This document shows positions 12,901-26,689 of a stretch of DNA of 64,000 nt, piece by piece (positions within the stretch are counted from its first letter, which is position 1; each line of letters starts with the position of its first letter). The position numbers were made by a program, and so were the translations under genes. The stretch spans positions 1,074,084-1,138,083 of the forward strand of contig WBMV01008391.1 in the NCBI GenBank assembly GCA_013396655.1, read 5' to 3'. This stretch comes from Campylorhamphus procurvoides (lineage: Eukaryota > Chordata > Aves > Passeriformes > Dendrocolaptidae). Below the pieces are notes generated by a model. That model saw only the letters and a list, made by a program, of their open reading frames with translations. It searched no databases and was not told the origin of the DNA.

Positions 12901-15000
12901 CATTTAATTTTCTTCTTTCTCTTTAAAAATAGCATAGTCAAGGCATTTAGCTCAGTGAAGAGAAGAAAGATCTTGAGTTATTCCTTCCTTCTGTCTAAAA
13001 ATTGAAGTTTGTTCCAGTATCAGAGTTAGATTTATGACATATCATTGCCACTAGATTGTAACCCACTCCTTTTCCTGCTCCCCTACCTCCAGAAACTTGT
13101 CTTTTATCGTTGTCTGGTGATCCAGTTTCTACAGGAGGGACTCGTGCATTGTCTCATCATCCCATGCTTGTGCCGCTTTTGTGCTCTTGGAGTATGGGGT
13201 TCAGATTCCTTTTTCTTTTCATGTCAGAGTATCCTGGACATCTGATCAATGTAGCTAAGGTCTTTCTGAATTGCTTTTACAGACCTAGATGCATAGTTTT
13301 ATGTGAAATGTTCCTGGGTACCTAAGCATTGTGTGGAACGGATTTCTTTCTCTGTAGTGAGAACATTTCTCATATGTTTGAAGCAATTTCAGATTTTTAC
13401 TGCTTGTAAACAGAAAACATATTACTGAGTCACTAAACAAAAAATGGGTGTAAAAGAAGCATAATAGCATATAATAAAAAATTTATTTTTCCTCATTCAA
13501 GCTCTATAGGCTTGAAACCAATGTAATAAAAATTATAAAAGTAAATTATATTAAAGAAAATTGATAACAAATCTTCTGCAGATGTTAATGGCTTTGAGGG
13601 AAAAAAAAGTGTTTATAAAGGAAAAAACAATTTTGTAGGAATCAAAAGTCAATAGTCAAATGACTTAGGAGATATTTCGTACTTTAAAGAAGGACTTCCT
13701 AAAGGCTTCAAACTGATACCTGTGAAAGCGGATGTTGGTGAATTAGGACATCAAACACTCTTAAATTAGACCATCACACAGGGTGTCTGTATTTAAAAAT
13801 TTACTTAACACTTAACAGATTCTCATAATCCTCTCTGCTTAAATTAAGAAACTTGGCAAATAATGCCAGATGAATGCCAGATGTTACAAACAACTCAACA
13901 AAATCCTCCTGCTTAATCAGTTTCCTTTTATGCCAAATCTATTTCCCAACTTTTCAAGTGCTTGCTCTACTATACAAGACACCACTAATCTCTAACAAGT
14001 TCTACAGTTCTTTTTTTTTGATCAAATATAAGTATAATTTATAGTCTGAAAGTGCTCTGTGTTGCTGTGTAGGATCTGTTACAATAACACAGATAATGTC
14101 TCCAGGACAGTGAATTTGAAACATCTGTGTAACCTTTGTGGTATGTAGAAAATCATCCTCATGCAGATAACTTCTCTCAATGTGAGAAGGAAAGGGGAAA
14201 CAGAGAAAGTGCCAAGAAGATGCATGGCTAGTGCCACAAAATATTGGTGTAATATAATAACCTGGACTTGGTCTGAAAGACAAGGCAAGAACTGGGGTGC
14301 TATCAGCAAAGGACACAAAAGGCATGAATACTCTATGCAGTAAAAAAGCTGAAAAGAGACGAAATTAGCTAGTCACTCAATAGGAATATCAGGTTATACT
14401 GAAACTGCTCAAGTGTTTTATGCCTTCACCCTTCAATCTTCACTAAGTCATTGAGTAAGGATCTGTCAGGCAGCAAATACATTTAGAAGCACTGGCAAAC
14501 ATGTAATTAAACAAGGAAGAAGAAATGTTAAGGCATATTTAAGAAACTTAAGAGTTGGCTGGGCCTAATGTGGTTCATAAAAGCAGACTTAACAAAATGG
14601 CTCATGTAAGTCCGAAATTGCTATCATTTATCTTTGAACCCAAAGAGAATGACAATGCTTTCCTTTAAAAAGGAAATGAAGGAACAAAAGGATAAAGGGG
14701 CAGCTGTTTTAACATCAAATTTCAGAAAAACAGCAAAAGAGAAGAGGGAATTATAGAGCCACCAAGATCAATTTGTCAACAAGAAATTGTATCAGAATAA
14801 TTTAATTTATTCTTACAAAAATTTAACAAACTTTGTGGGTAGGTAAAATGTAAAATGGACCACTGTCCCAGCTGACATGACTTCACTCCCCATATGTGAA
14901 CAAGGGAAGAATACAAGTCTGTTCCAAATTTTGATTTTCCTAATATTTTCACTAACAATACTGGATTAGAGAGAATATACACAGGACATTTGTGGATTAT
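6912..15000. other. Anonymous, repeat-poor sequence
   Basis: Eight kilobases without a supportable gene or mobile element. The longest frames (8393-8830 plus, 145 codons; 14002-14325 minus, 107 codons) have no recognisable domain and no splice or promoter context. A perfect 11-base tandem pair lies at 13862-13883. Near 11265-11310 a 'ctgatgtaattcaactgaagtc' word loosely recalls an old amniote repeat, which is too weak to call. Confidence 0.55.
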
Positions 15001-15345
15001 CATATAATCATAGGATGGTTTGGATTGGAAAGGACCTTAAAGATCATCTAGTTCCAACCTCTCTACCATGGGCAGGGACACTTTCCACTACACCAGGTTA
15101 TCCAAAGCCCAATCCAGCCTGGCCTTGAACACTTCCAGGGATGAGTCATCCAAAACTTCTTTGGGTGACCTGTTCTAGTGATTCACCACGCTTACAGTAA
15201 ATAATTTCTTCCTATTAACTAATCTAAACCTACTTTCTGTCATTTTGAAGAAATTGCCCCTTGTCCTGTCACTACATGCCCTTGTGAGAAATTTCTCTTC
15301 AGGTATTGGAAGGCTGCAAATAGGTCACATCAAAGCCTTCATACA
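15001..15345 (-). mobile_element. CR1 LINE, 3'-terminal fragment
   Basis: On the plus strand it opens with 'catataatcataggatggt' and 'ggaccttaaagatcatctag', the reverse complement of the classic CR1 3' tail. It runs back through 'ccagcctggccttgaacact', 'aataatttcttcctattaac' and 'gccccttgtcctgtcact'. It is a 5'-truncated insertion in minus orientation covering the 3' UTR and the last part of ORF2. The 3' end is well preserved, so it is of moderate age. Confidence 0.95.
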
Positions 15346-17051
15346 TATTGGAATCATGTACATTTAGAGACAGAATTCAAAATTACCTTATCATATTAAA
15401 TACATGTTGTGAAAAAAACTAGTATTTAACTCAAGGACACCAAAAGCAAAGTCCTACAATGGATAAGATAATCAGTTACAAAATTATAGACAAACTCCTC
15501 CTGGGATTGTGAAGGGGCAAATGCTGTGTTTAAAACATATGAAGTAATTCTTTCACATGAGCCAGCAATGATAAGGTCTCAAATGGTATACATTTCCTGG
15601 CTTGGAGCACAAAAACCACTAAAAGAACCTACACAAATCATCAGCAATCTAGAAAATATGGCCTCTGACATAAGATTTGAAAAAGCAGTGAGGATAAATT
15701 CAGGGAAAAAAAATCAGAGGGGACACAGAAATGAGGCTTAAAATACATAAATATATCTGAAAATACAAAAGGTCAAAAATAATGAAGCAAAGGAATTTTT
15801 AATAAACATTAGTAGAAGTGATATAGCAATTAAAGCAGTTATGAACTGGAGCAGATTATCCAAGTGACACTGTGGCATTTTCCAGACATCTGTCAGAAAT
15901 AACAAAAAGGCCAACCTGACCACCTGTGGAGATGGGTGGCACAGTGGGCAACAGATAAGCAAACTGTGCAAATCCCCTTGGCTTTCTACAAGTAGCTGAG
16001 TCTATTGCTCAAATCCTTAAAAACCGGTCTTCAAAAAGTGAGGTGTAGAATAGTCTCAACTGTTTTTATCTTGAAGTGAACAACTGCAGCAAAGTAATCC
16101 AAAATCTGGAGTGCGGAATTATCTTTCTGGGAACCTCACAGCACTTATCACTTGACAACTCAACCTCTCTGAGGTTGCCTGCAAAGAGGAAAAGAGGATA
16201 AGATGTGAGGACAACAGTTCTAGGCTCTGAAATATTGCTGCTCCCCTTTTCTCTTAAGGCAGAAACTGTTATAGTAAGGGAGCTAAACTATACCAATAAC
16301 TGTGCACAGAATATCAAAAATAAACACATTTTTCAGCAAACCGTGTAAACCAAATTCACTAGCTTGCTTTATATCATTCTGATCATTAAAAGTCATGCTG
16401 AGTAGTGAGACCTCAATGCTGAATTTTTCTGTGCATTCACTATCCAGATTAATAAAATCTGGAAACTTTAAACTTTTTTGTTTACTGAAGAGGAATAGAG
16501 TAAATAACTGACTTACAGTTCTTCAATGTGGTGAGCACCTGTTGAATGTTTTTCATTCCAGCTTGAGGTTGGAAAAGGGACACTGTTCACATTTTTAACT
16601 TCTAGAGACTTGAAATGAAAAATCTGTGGTTGTTGGCCTTTTCCTAACAGAATATATGTCACAAAATTATCCTACCATGTTTGCCATCACTTTTGATCAG
16701 GCACAGACAAGCACCGAGGAATCATGCATGGGAAAGTAACAAACAAACGTTATTGGCTTCTCCATAGTCTAAATCTGTTAAGCACTTCCCTAAGAATATT
16801 AAAACCCAAGGAAGGATAAGAAAAAAAAAACATTAAACAAGTACTCTGTAAGGGAAGTAGTGGATGAAACCATGAGCCCTGTTACATGTATTTAAAAACT
16901 CATTATTCTAGATTGTCAGGTGTTAAATTTTTGTCCGGAGTATAAATAATGTATTTGGTAATAAAAGGTATCACTCTGATTATGACACTATTTTGTTTAT
17001 ATGTTAATGGAGCTCAAGGGTGTGTTATGAACTAATGTAATGAATATCATT
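15346..17051. other. Anonymous sequence
   Basis: No supported gene. Parts of 15480-15970 have a faint A-rich LINE-like feel, but I could not align them to any family. Confidence 0.5.
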
Positions 17052-17277
17052 TCAAGAAGAAATTAAAGAGTGAGTAGTGTTTGGGTGACTGTGCACTAGA
17101 ACAGGTTGTCAAGAGAGGTTGTGGAGCCTCTTTCACTTTAGATATTCAAGAACCATCTGAATGCAATTCTGTTTCACATGCTCTAGGATGGCCCTGCTTG
17201 AGCAGGGAGGTTGAACTGGATGGCCCAGTGCAGTCTCTTCCAACCTGACCCATTCTGGGATTCTGGGATTCTGTGTT
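17052..17277 (+). mobile_element. CR1 LINE, 3'-terminal fragment
   Basis: Plus-orientation copy covering the last roughly 200 bases of CR1. It runs from 'tgcactagaacaggttgtca', through 'ggatggccctgcttgagcag' and 'ttgaactggatggcccagtg', into 'cttccaacctgacccattct'. It ends in three diverged copies of the 'attctgggattctg' 3' microsatellite. Strongly 5'-truncated, with no coding capacity. Confidence 0.93.
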
Positions 17278-17368
17278 TTGCTTCTGTCCATTACTCTTGT
17301 CTATGGTCTGCAATATTTTGCACTAATAAAATGACTCCTCTGTTTGTCATTTTGCTTAGAAATTGTCA

Positions 17369-17408
17369 GAGTTTCTAAGCATAGATTGGAGTTTCTAAGC
17401 ATGGATAT
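17369..17408. repeat. 20-base tandem duplication
   Basis: The word 'gagtttctaagcatrgatw' appears twice head to tail with one or two differences. It is a small local duplication just downstream of the CR1 at 17052-17277. Confidence 0.85.
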
Positions 17409-20400
17409 GTGATCATGGTTACACTAAAGACCAAATAATTGTTAAATAATTTTCTTAATTGTAATCATGTGTGGAAAAACATTCCTTCCTCACATGCATT
17501 GCATTTCGATTTCTTGTGACAGCAAACTTTCTGCTATCTAGGTGAAGACTACTTGGCACGTCCAAATGAAAGGAAATTAAGTAAAAATAAATATTTCTGT
17601 AGATGAGCAACTCTGACTTGATCAGACATGAACATTGGAAAGTATTTTCTACATCTTGGCATGTAAGGTCTATAAACAAACTTCAAAAGAACAACTGAAT
17701 ATCATTTCACTTCTCAATCACTTTAAGTATTTGTAGATGTCACCTGTTTTCATGTGCAGCCTTGGAGATGGAATTCAAAATACATTGTCAAATCTAGGTT
17801 TTAGTTATCACCTCAGGTCTGGATCACAAAAATGTCACCAGTCTATGCACACTGGGAGGACATCCTGGCTCCTTCAGTAATAGTTTTTTCTGTCAGTCAT
17901 TTGTGTGTGACTCTAGACAGATTTAAGCAAATGTAGCTGTGGCGGGTCCAGACTCCACTTCATCCACCACAGCATCATTCCTACACATTTCCACTGGTAT
18001 AACAGTCAAAAATTTGACCATTAAAATTTTTGTTATATTAATTCATTTCCAGGAAGGGAGAAGAAGAGGTAGAAAAAAAGTTGTTATGAACCTGAAAAAT
18101 TTCTGATTTCTTGCCAAATTTTGCCAGCTTCTTTTTCTCACATGGTAGACTGTTCACTAGTTTAAGCATTTTACACTTTGAGCATTGGTTTGAGTATTTT
18201 ACACTTGATCTTTAGTACAGGAAGTTCAAGACTTCATTAGGAAGTGAAAACTGTAGATATGAATAGTGTGAGTACCATAGACCCTCCTCTTTGAAGAAGA
18301 AGAAAATCTATTTTCTTCCCTTTATGAAAGAGTTCAGACTTGAACAATATTGTACAAAGAGATATTTTTAAGTTGGATAGAAAGAAATTGCACACAATTT
18401 TAAATTGTGAGAAAGACATTGTATGTGTGAGGATAACAACCCATTACAAAACAAAGCACTTAGTTATTTGTAGTAGTTGTGAATGTAATGATTTTTCTAC
18501 TCCACATCTAAACCAGACATGCTGCTTACAGACCTATGCTTATTGTGCAAACATAATTTACAGGCTTTTGCCAGGAATCTTTTTTTCTATAAAGAAATAT
18601 CTTTGTGTTTGGTTGAAGGGATGAAGAAACTATAATTTAGTGATTAGTTAAATGTATCAATAGTCAAAGTTTGTACAGGGCATTGGAATGAAACTGAGTG
18701 GCTTTGGAAAGTCCCTAAGTAAACTGACTTTATTAGTCACTACTGAGGTCTCCTCTGATAAACGTCTACTCTCACAAACTCTGAAGAAAGTAGTGTAATC
18801 TCTTTAGAATAATGCCTGGTAACAAAAGATGAACTTAGAATCTGTTTCATCATGAAATGAGACTTCTTGGGAAAAAGCTTGATTATGCCAGTTGATTGGT
18901 GAGAAATTCAGTAGAATTTTGTGGTATTTAGTTCTAACAATAGTTTTTTGTTTTCATTTTTAGGTTTTGTGAATGTCACTGCCATTTTTCAAATGGTGTA
19001 TCTAGCTAACTAGAAACGTGTGCTATGAAAGCTCTCTTGACTGTGAAGTATCAAAACTATTTCTAATTCTTCCAAGAAGAATAAAATGTAGAATGTAACA
19101 GTCCATGAGAAACCTGCAAGTTTCATGCAAATATTTCTTTCATTGAAGAACTGAGTGGAAAGTTTATGAAAGAATAGGTACAGCAACATCTTTCTAGTAG
19201 AATGGACAATAAATCTAACTACTTTCAATATAAAACTAAATACATATATGAAGGAATGTTTTTCCTCTGTCTGACAGTTACAGGATTCAAGCCAAAGCCA
19301 CAATATATCTGATAAATTGGCTAGAAGAAGGCATGATTATATATTGCCAATTTTATTAACGAAGATAACATATCAACACTTTTCATTGTAATTTTTTTTA
19401 AAAAAAGAGGAAATCAAGGAAATAAAGTAAGAGAAACAGTTGCTTTTATATGTGAGCACATTTATTTTCTGTGCTATACAAAAGACTTGAAATCTCTATG
19501 GCATATTTGCGTAAGGGAAGCCACCATCATTTGTAAATGGAAGATTAGAATTTAAGAACTTTCAGAAGAAAGCTGTTTAGCTTTGGGCTGATGGAAAGCT
19601 GAACTTCTATCTATGCATAAAATTACTGCTGTGGTACTTTTTTAACTGGAACAAAAGTGAAATTAAACAAGCTGCAGTACCCTATTTAACACTTTATAAC
19701 ATGTGGACACTGTCCAAAAGACACAGCAAAATTACTCATGTATTTTCCAAGCTCTGACTCATATGAATTTGGACATAATCAGATTTATTTCTGGCAGGAC
19801 TAAAATGCTTTACACAAGGGGAAAAAATTAAGGCCAGAACTGGGTGAACAGGGAGATTTAAGGAGATTATTCCCTAAAAGCAAAATAACCACCAAACTCT
19901 CTGGATATGTATATGTGTGTGTTTTTGCTTAACTAAGCAAGATTCCACTTTCATTATGAATAGAATAGAATTATACATAAATGTGCCTATATAACTTCAA
20001 AATGGAACAACTTGTCTTCTAATGTTGGGTGAAAAAAGTACATATTTCCATTTATTTTTGTCCTTTCCAGATGCATATTTGTGGAGTGATCCTGTTTCTT
20101 CCTGAGAAAGCGAAGAAAGGGCATTCTCATGGAGAGAAGACAATCATCCATTCTCATTTGCTGTATAACCATATCAATTTTCAACCTGTGGCAACGAGCA
20201 CTACAGACAGATCACTTCCTGGTGGGGTTAGTTTTGCAGCACAAAAATCCATAGCAGGAAAATAATTTCAAGAAGAAGAAATAAACATTTCAAGGAAAGC
20301 ATTTGCTAAAAGGGAAATACTGGCTATACTGTCCCAGATCAATGAAGAAAAGAACAAAGGAAGCGTTTAAAAGATCGTGGATCTTTCAACATCCTTTCAG

Positions 20401-21273
20401 TCTAGCGTAGCAGCAAGCAAACATAGTAACTTGGCTACTATCTTAAGCTCTGGAGCTAATTCAGTTAAGACAAGTTTAGGGAATGTTGCATCCTGTCCAA
20501 TTGCTTTTAATCCTGTCTTTCATTGTTATCAAAGACTCTCATGCAGAGAATGAAACAATTATTTTCTGCTTTCCATAATAATGTTTTACTCATTTGCTCA
20601 AAATGGCAAACCAGCAGATTTATCCTGCTTATTCTCCAAATAGATCTTATTCAGTGTTAGCACAGAAGCAAATGACCTAGCTTAGGTGATTCAGTGTCTC
20701 AGGGGTGAGTAAAAATGGCTTTTTCTACTCTGTCACAGTATACTCGTATAACTTGCAGGGCCAGAACTAAAAGACATCACTTTTCTCTCTGTCTTGCAAC
20801 GATGAAGGTGCAGGCAAAACCAGAATGAAATTCCTCAAGTGAGGCTTAAACAGAGTCTGGGCATGTGAATTCAGGAAGCCAGTCCAAAAGTCCCTGCCCA
20901 GCTGGCAGGAACATGAGGCTCTTCTGTCCCTGGGTGCCTGAAGCTGCTTCATGTCCAGGAGCAAGGTCAGATGGAGTGACAAGGGAAATTTTCTGAGGAT
21001 TAAATTTTCCAGTAACCTCTGACTTTTAGAAAAATCAAACCTAGAAGTTCAAACATGCCATTGCTGTGTGCTTTTCAGAAGCTGGTGTTTGCTTTGTGGC
21101 TAAGCGGCACTGAACTTTCTGAGACCTCAGTCTCACCCAGTACTTGAAGAGTGTTATATATTTAAGAAACAGGACCCATGAAATCATTACGGTGAATAAG
21201 GAACTATCTAATTTCCCCATCAGACATACTGACTTCTATATTCCAGCTGTTGGCCAAGAATCTAGAAATTACA
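17409..21273. other. Anonymous AT-rich sequence
   Basis: No gene or mobile element supported. Short frames at 18340-18624, 19010-19303 and 20029-20265 look like chance. An imperfect duplicate of 'agcattttacactt' lies around 18164-18208. Confidence 0.55.
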
Positions 21274-21605
21274 AGAATCATAGAATCATATAATATCCCA
21301 AATTAGAAAGAACCCATAGGAATCATCAAGTCCAACTGCCTGGTCTTTACAGAACTACCTAAAACTAAACCATGTGACTCAGAATGTCATCCAGAGACTC
21401 CTTAGACTCTGACAGGCTTAATGCCATGACCACGTCCCTGGGGAGGCTGTTTCAGTGACTGACTACCCCCTCAGTGAAGAAACTTTTCCTTATGTTTGTT
21501 TCGTTAAGTTTCTTTGTGTTTAATCTAACTTTCCCTGATGCAGCTTAATTCCATTTTCTTGTGTCCTATTAGTGGTCTTCAGAGAGAGACCACCACCTTC
21601 CCAGG
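21274..21605 (-). mobile_element. CR1 LINE, 3'-terminal fragment
   Basis: Minus-orientation copy. On the plus strand it opens with 'agaatcatagaatcatataa', continues 'atcatcaagtccaactgcct', 'gacaggcttaatgccatgac' and 'tccctggggaggctgtttca', and fades after 'gtggtcttcagagagagacc'. The variant positions resemble the CR1-X/J type rather than the subfamily at 15001. It contains only 3' UTR and the tail of ORF2. Confidence 0.93.
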
Positions 21606-24600
21606 TTATTACAGTTTTGGAAAGAAAATAGAATAGTGGGTTGAGTGACTTTGTGAGTTTATTTGTCACTGTGATGACTATCTGTGGAACAATCACTCAT
21701 CTAGAAAGCTAATCTTACAAAGGTGGCTAGAGAATCTGAAAGATGGCTTCAAGCCATAATGTCCCCAAAAGGTGTAACTAAAGAAAGTAAAAAAAAAAAG
21801 TTTGTATGTAGATCTGAATTTTGAGGCTGAAACTGAGACCAAAGACAGGATGTGTATTTACTATGAAATTCATAATTAGAATTGAACATCAGTCTTATAA
21901 AGAGGGGAAACTCCCTCATTTTAGGCCACTTCATTGTCTGTTAATTTGGGGAGTTTTAAAGATAAATCAAAGAATAATTCAGAATGTGCAGCAAAACTCA
22001 CATTGTCATCTGTGGGGTTTTTTCACTTAATCTGTGCTTCTTTCAAACTGACATCAATGACAGAGAGAGATGTAGATCACTGTGGTTCTTCTCATTATCC
22101 AAGCAGCACTGTATAAAAAAATAAAAGCCCTAGTAGTGGACATAATGTCTTTTTTAGGAAGAAAGACATATATTGCCCAGAGTGATGTGAATTGAAAATT
22201 ACTGGGTGTGTCCAGAAGATTCCTGTCCAGCAGGGAATCTGCTGCAACCTTGGAGAATCAAACATGGGTGTCTGGGGTCTGTCAGAGGACATATGTGCCC
22301 AGTCAAGCAAGGAAGCATTCAGGGAACAGGGACAACAAGTGTTCAGCAAAACTCTGCTCGTCTTCTTGATGAGCATTTCTGGCCTGATGTAGCCATTTTT
22401 TTCTATATAATGTTCTCAAGATGGAGTTTCATTAAAAATCTTCTGCTATGATAAATCCTTTAGGCCTTGCATGCAGATGGAGATCTCCATTTGTTTATTT
22501 TGCAAGCAGAAGAATATAAAAAAAATATTTCTTAAGTATGTTCAGAATTAAATATATCCTTCAGCTATTTAGCTGATAGGAAGTGGAGGTCCAAACATTC
22601 ATCTGACAGAACTAGATCATGAAGTAATTTTCCAGTTTTACCTCAGATGTTATTCATATGAAATATTGCCTCTCAGATTTTCCCGAAACTGAAAATCTAG
22701 TCAGGATGCCTACAAAAGGAAAGAAAAGACACCAAAATTAGCATTTAAATTAGACACAGAGACACTTCATGTTCACACAGAGACTGGCCATTTTTGCAGG
22801 CTGTAGAACAAAAAGCTCAACCGAAAATCTTTTACAATCTGCAGAAGCACCTCAAGCAGGTCCATATTGTTTTGCAGAGCTACTTCAGGGTATAAAATAA
22901 GTATGTGCAAGGCAGAAGTAAGAAGCATATATAAGGCACATGCTGCTCTGGGGAAAAGTTGATATCCATTGTCTTGTCTGTTATGTCATTACAGAAGAGG
23001 AACAATGACCACACGAGAAAGGCAGCCCCAAAGGCAAATGCTTCCCCCTGTATCTACATGATGAAATAATGTCACATGGTACAATTAAATCCTAAAATAT
23101 ATGGGAAAAAATGGCAGCCAGGCCCATTGCATTAAACATGCTTGGCATTTTGAGTTAACGTGCATTTTTTCAAGGAAACTATAAAAAGTAATCTATATAA
23201 TTTTGATATCCTGATTGATTCTTTTTCTGTGGTAAGCACAAAGACAAACCATTGTATGCATTAACTTGGAAGGGTAGCACTAGGTGATCATGATGACCCA
23301 CAATTGTATTAACAGCATCTATTAGTCTGCTAGTCTGCTCCTTTATTTCTCTGTCCCTACCAAGGTTTTGTAAAAATAAATTTTTCAACCATTGTTCTAA
23401 GGAAGGTGGTTGAAAACAGTCTGTCAAAAATACAGTTAAAAAAAAGTGAGAACAGTTTCAAACACTACATGTTACCTTGCACCGCAGCTTGTGCTCTCCT
23501 TCCTTTCAGAGATAGTAGAGAACAAAGCTTAAAACCATATGGGCAATAATTTTCTACAGTAGTTGCAGTCACAGTGTACCATACCTATCCAGATAGGAAC
23601 TGTGCACTCATTTAGGAAACCTGTCTAACTTTCTGCAAAGTTTGGCCTTTAAATAGGATAACAAAAGACCACTGCACACCTTATGTTGCCCTGACAACTG
23701 TCTGAACTTTTACAAAATTTAGTTGATCTTTGCACTGGTCCTGCTAAGAGAGAGACTATAATCCTTCATAGGAGCTGTAGCAATTAAAATTTTGATTATT
23801 TAACCTTCTGTTTGTATCTCAAATTATGGCTTATCAAGCCTTTGAGCTGAAGACAAAGTTCCCAGAAAGATGTCCTTCTTGTGTCCCTTCCAGTGTTTCA
23901 TCTCTTTTTACAGCTGTCATTGCAAGCTGTGGCTTCATGTTTCATTTTTTTTTCAGTCATTTCACTTTTCTATTTTTTTCTTCTTGAAAATCCTTTAGTC
24001 TTCTGGTTTCTTACTGAGTGTTGTACATTTAGTTTTACTGCACCTCTGAGAGCCATCTTTCTCTTTATTTAAGAGACTTTTCTAAAGTAACCTCCTTCTG
24101 AATGGCAAGGATAATGTCATTATTTTCTTTCATGTGCTATTTAGTTTGGAACACTGTTTTGCAACAGCCTTTGCTTTTTATTCCTGTAATAGAACTTGTG
24201 CTAAAAATCTGATACCTTCAAGAGGTGCACTATATTGTCTCTAACTATTGCTTCTTCTGCTGATTCCCATTTGTAATAGGAGTTGGGTTTACTAAATTTT
24301 TTTGCTCTGATCTTGCCATTATCTCTTAATTTCAGTCTACTTATTTATAGTTTTGCCCTGTTTATGAAAAATACATTAATAGCCTCTTAGATGAAGACTA
24401 AAGAAACAAAAAGTTATCACTGATTAACATGTTCTGCCTACCATAGTGTCTACCCTGCTATGAGCTCTTGGCTTGTTTCTAAAGCAGATAGGATTGGGGT
24501 AATCTTCATTCATCAGCTGCTAAATTACTCTGAACAGACTTGCTTCAGACTGTGAGCACACTCAGAGAGTTCTTAGGGCTTTAGAAGGTGCTGAGGACTT

Positions 24601-24929
24601 GGTAACACAGCTTTTTTTTTCTTTTTTTTTTTACCTTTTCATTCTGGGTGCAGACCAGGGCAAAAGGACTAGTCAAAAAAAAAAAAAGAAAAAATCATCC
24701 AGGGTAAATAGCAAGATATTGGTCGTACATTTTTGTCCTATAATACACTAGACAAAACAAAATGTGACTTCAGTTTCCTGTCATGAAGGTCCTTTCATTT
24801 ACCAATATCATTTCACCTCTTTGAATCCATGCAGCAAAGCTAGAACCTATAGAAAATGATACAGGAGTGCTATCTTAAATTAACAAATCTCATTTTCAAG
24901 TAGTATTTAAGGAAATCAAATGGTTTAAT
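21606..24929. other. Anonymous AT-rich sequence with poly-T/poly-A runs
   Basis: No gene supported. T-rich runs at about 24610-24632 and an A-rich run at about 24676-24697 are simple low complexity. One GGGGTTTTTT word is at 22014-22023. Confidence 0.55.
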
Positions 24930-25208
24930 AGGGTCTGTAGCAATAGGACAAGGGGTAATGGTTTTAAACTAAAACCATTCAGACTAGATATATAGATTTT
25001 TTTTTTTATGGTGAGGGTGGTGAAACACTTGAACTGGTTGCCCAGAGAGGTGATAAATGCCCCATCCATGGAAATATTCAAGGTCAGGTTGGACATGACT
25101 CTGAGCAACCTGATCTAGTTGAAAATGTCCCTGCTCATTGCAGAGGAAGTGGACTAGGTAACATTTAAAGGTCCCTTCGAGCTCAAACTATTCTATGAGT
25201 CTATGATT
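24930..25208 (+). mobile_element. CR1 LINE, 3'-terminal fragment
   Basis: Plus-orientation copy. It includes 'tagcaataggacaagggg', 'ggtttttaaactaaaacc'-like sequence, 'actggttgcccagagaggtg', 'caggttggacatgactctga', 'caacctgatctagttgaaaa' and 'aaaggtcccttcgagctcaa', and ends with 'ctattctatgagtctatgat'. It belongs to the same subfamily as the copy at 47385-47889, because both carry 'caacctgatctagtt' and 'ctgctcattgcagagg'. Heavily 5'-truncated. Confidence 0.95.
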
Positions 25209-25530
25209 TCCACATCATTGAATGAAGAAAATTCAGTCCCTACTTTTTAGCTAGATATCTGGATTGTTGGATGGTGGTTTAGCATGGTATCAATGCAAAT
25301 AAAGACAAAGTACATATACTATCTGAAAACAGTTTTATTAAATGAATATTGACAAACATAACCACTACAGTGAAGTGCTTTGACCATGTGACTGCATTCC
25401 AAGAGTAACACAGCTTGATCTTTTTTGGTAAGTCTTTCTTGGTAATTTTCTGAAATAACCCTAGATAGAGTTTGAATGCAATTCAGTTTTGGGGGAAAAC
25501 AAAAAAACTAACAAGAACCAATCCACATAT
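25209..25530. other. Anonymous sequence
   Basis: Short non-repetitive spacer between a CR1 copy and an A/C-rich block. No feature seen. Confidence 0.5.
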
Positions 25531-25635
25531 TTAAAAAAAAAAACCCCAAACCCAACAAAAAAACACCACAGAAAACACAAAACAAACAAAAAAAACACAA
25601 GCAAAAACCCCCCAACCAACCAAAACTAAACACAA
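25531..25635. repeat. A/C-rich low-complexity block
   Basis: About 100 bases made almost only of A and C on the plus strand, with A-runs, CAAA units and C-runs ('aaaccccaaacccaac', 'ccccccaaccaacc'). It contains AAAAAACCCC at 25538-25547. Two similar blocks with the same polarity lie at 38709-38783 and 43854-43927. Confidence 0.9.
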
Positions 25636-26280
25636 TAATAATATAAAAACACCCACTACCTTATATATTGCATTTTGGTGTAATTTTCAAAATCATTGCT
25701 TTAAGCATGAGTACACCCCAAATAACTGATTTTCAAACATGCAGAAAAATTCCAGTGGCATAATATGTATGTACAGATGTATTCAAACAGTCTAAATGCT
25801 TCAGTAATGCTTCAAGTACTGTGTTCTCTGTATTATTTAGCAGCTTCTCAGGTAAATAGATTGAAAAGGTCAAGATTTGGCAAAGACCTCTAAAGTTATG
25901 GTTTAGAGATTTTATTTATTTTCCTTAATGTAGCCCAACAGCAGGAAGAAAGTTGGTGTGTTTAGTTCATTGCCTAATAAAAATGCATTAAATTGGTATG
26001 TGTTAATCTATTCACAGTCATGAAAAATTGTTCTAGAACAACTCTTGTTATACTTGGAGAAATACACTTCATGTCTGAAACAAAGGTTGTGATAATCATG
26101 TAATCTGATGTTTTACAGAAGAAAAGTTGAAAATTTTCATCGTATAGTTTCAGCATCAAACCTTCATCTCTGAGTGAATGACAGAGTATCTTTCACAGCA
26201 CTGGATTTCAACTTGGCACTTGGTTACTTTTGACAGCTGTATGGGAGAAAATCAAATTTAGGCTTAATTTTCACACTAGC
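25636..26280. other. Anonymous sequence
   Basis: No feature supported between the A/C-rich block and the CR1 at 26281. Confidence 0.5.
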
Positions 26281-26550
26281 ACAGTAAAGTTGAAGTTGGC
26301 AGGTACATCTGAAGGTATGTCATTGAGTCCATCCACCCTGCACAAGCAGGGCCACCTAGAGCTGGTTGCCCATGACAGCATCCAGATGGCTTTTGATCAT
26401 CTCCAAGAATGGAAACCCTACAGCTTCTCTGGACAGCCTGTGCCAGTGCTCTGTGAACCCTCAGCATGCTGTCTTCCTAGGAAGGGTTTGACAAATTTTT
26501 CCGTAACAGTGCCCTGTAATCACTTTCTTTCTTACATGCAAGTGCTGGAG
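26281..26550 (-). mobile_element. CR1 LINE, 3' end of an internally deleted copy
   Basis: Minus-orientation CR1 3' region. On the plus strand it shows 'gcaggtacatctgaaggtat' (degenerate tail), 'ctgcacaagcagggccacct', 'agagctggttgcccatgaca', 'catctccaagaatggaaacc' and 'cagcctgtgccagtgctctg'. The same-orientation ORF1 remnant at 26690-27140 lies on its 5' side, with ORF2 (about 2.5-3 kb in a full element) absent between them. A 190-codon plus-strand frame running through both pieces is an antisense shadow. Confidence 0.88.
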
Positions 26551-26689
26551 GTCACTTTGCTTAAGCCTCCTCTTGTTGATTCTGTGATCTCTTCCTGTCA
26601 CATTCCCCCATGGCCTTCACTCAGCAGTCCTAGCCATTACTTCCTCAAGGTTCCCCTCTCCCTCCCCCATCATTCTCAATTTAAACACC

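Noticed and set aside
15480..15970. Ancient LINE-like relic
   Set aside because: The A-rich texture and a 'gagccagcaatg' word suggested CR1, but no ordered series of consensus words could be followed.
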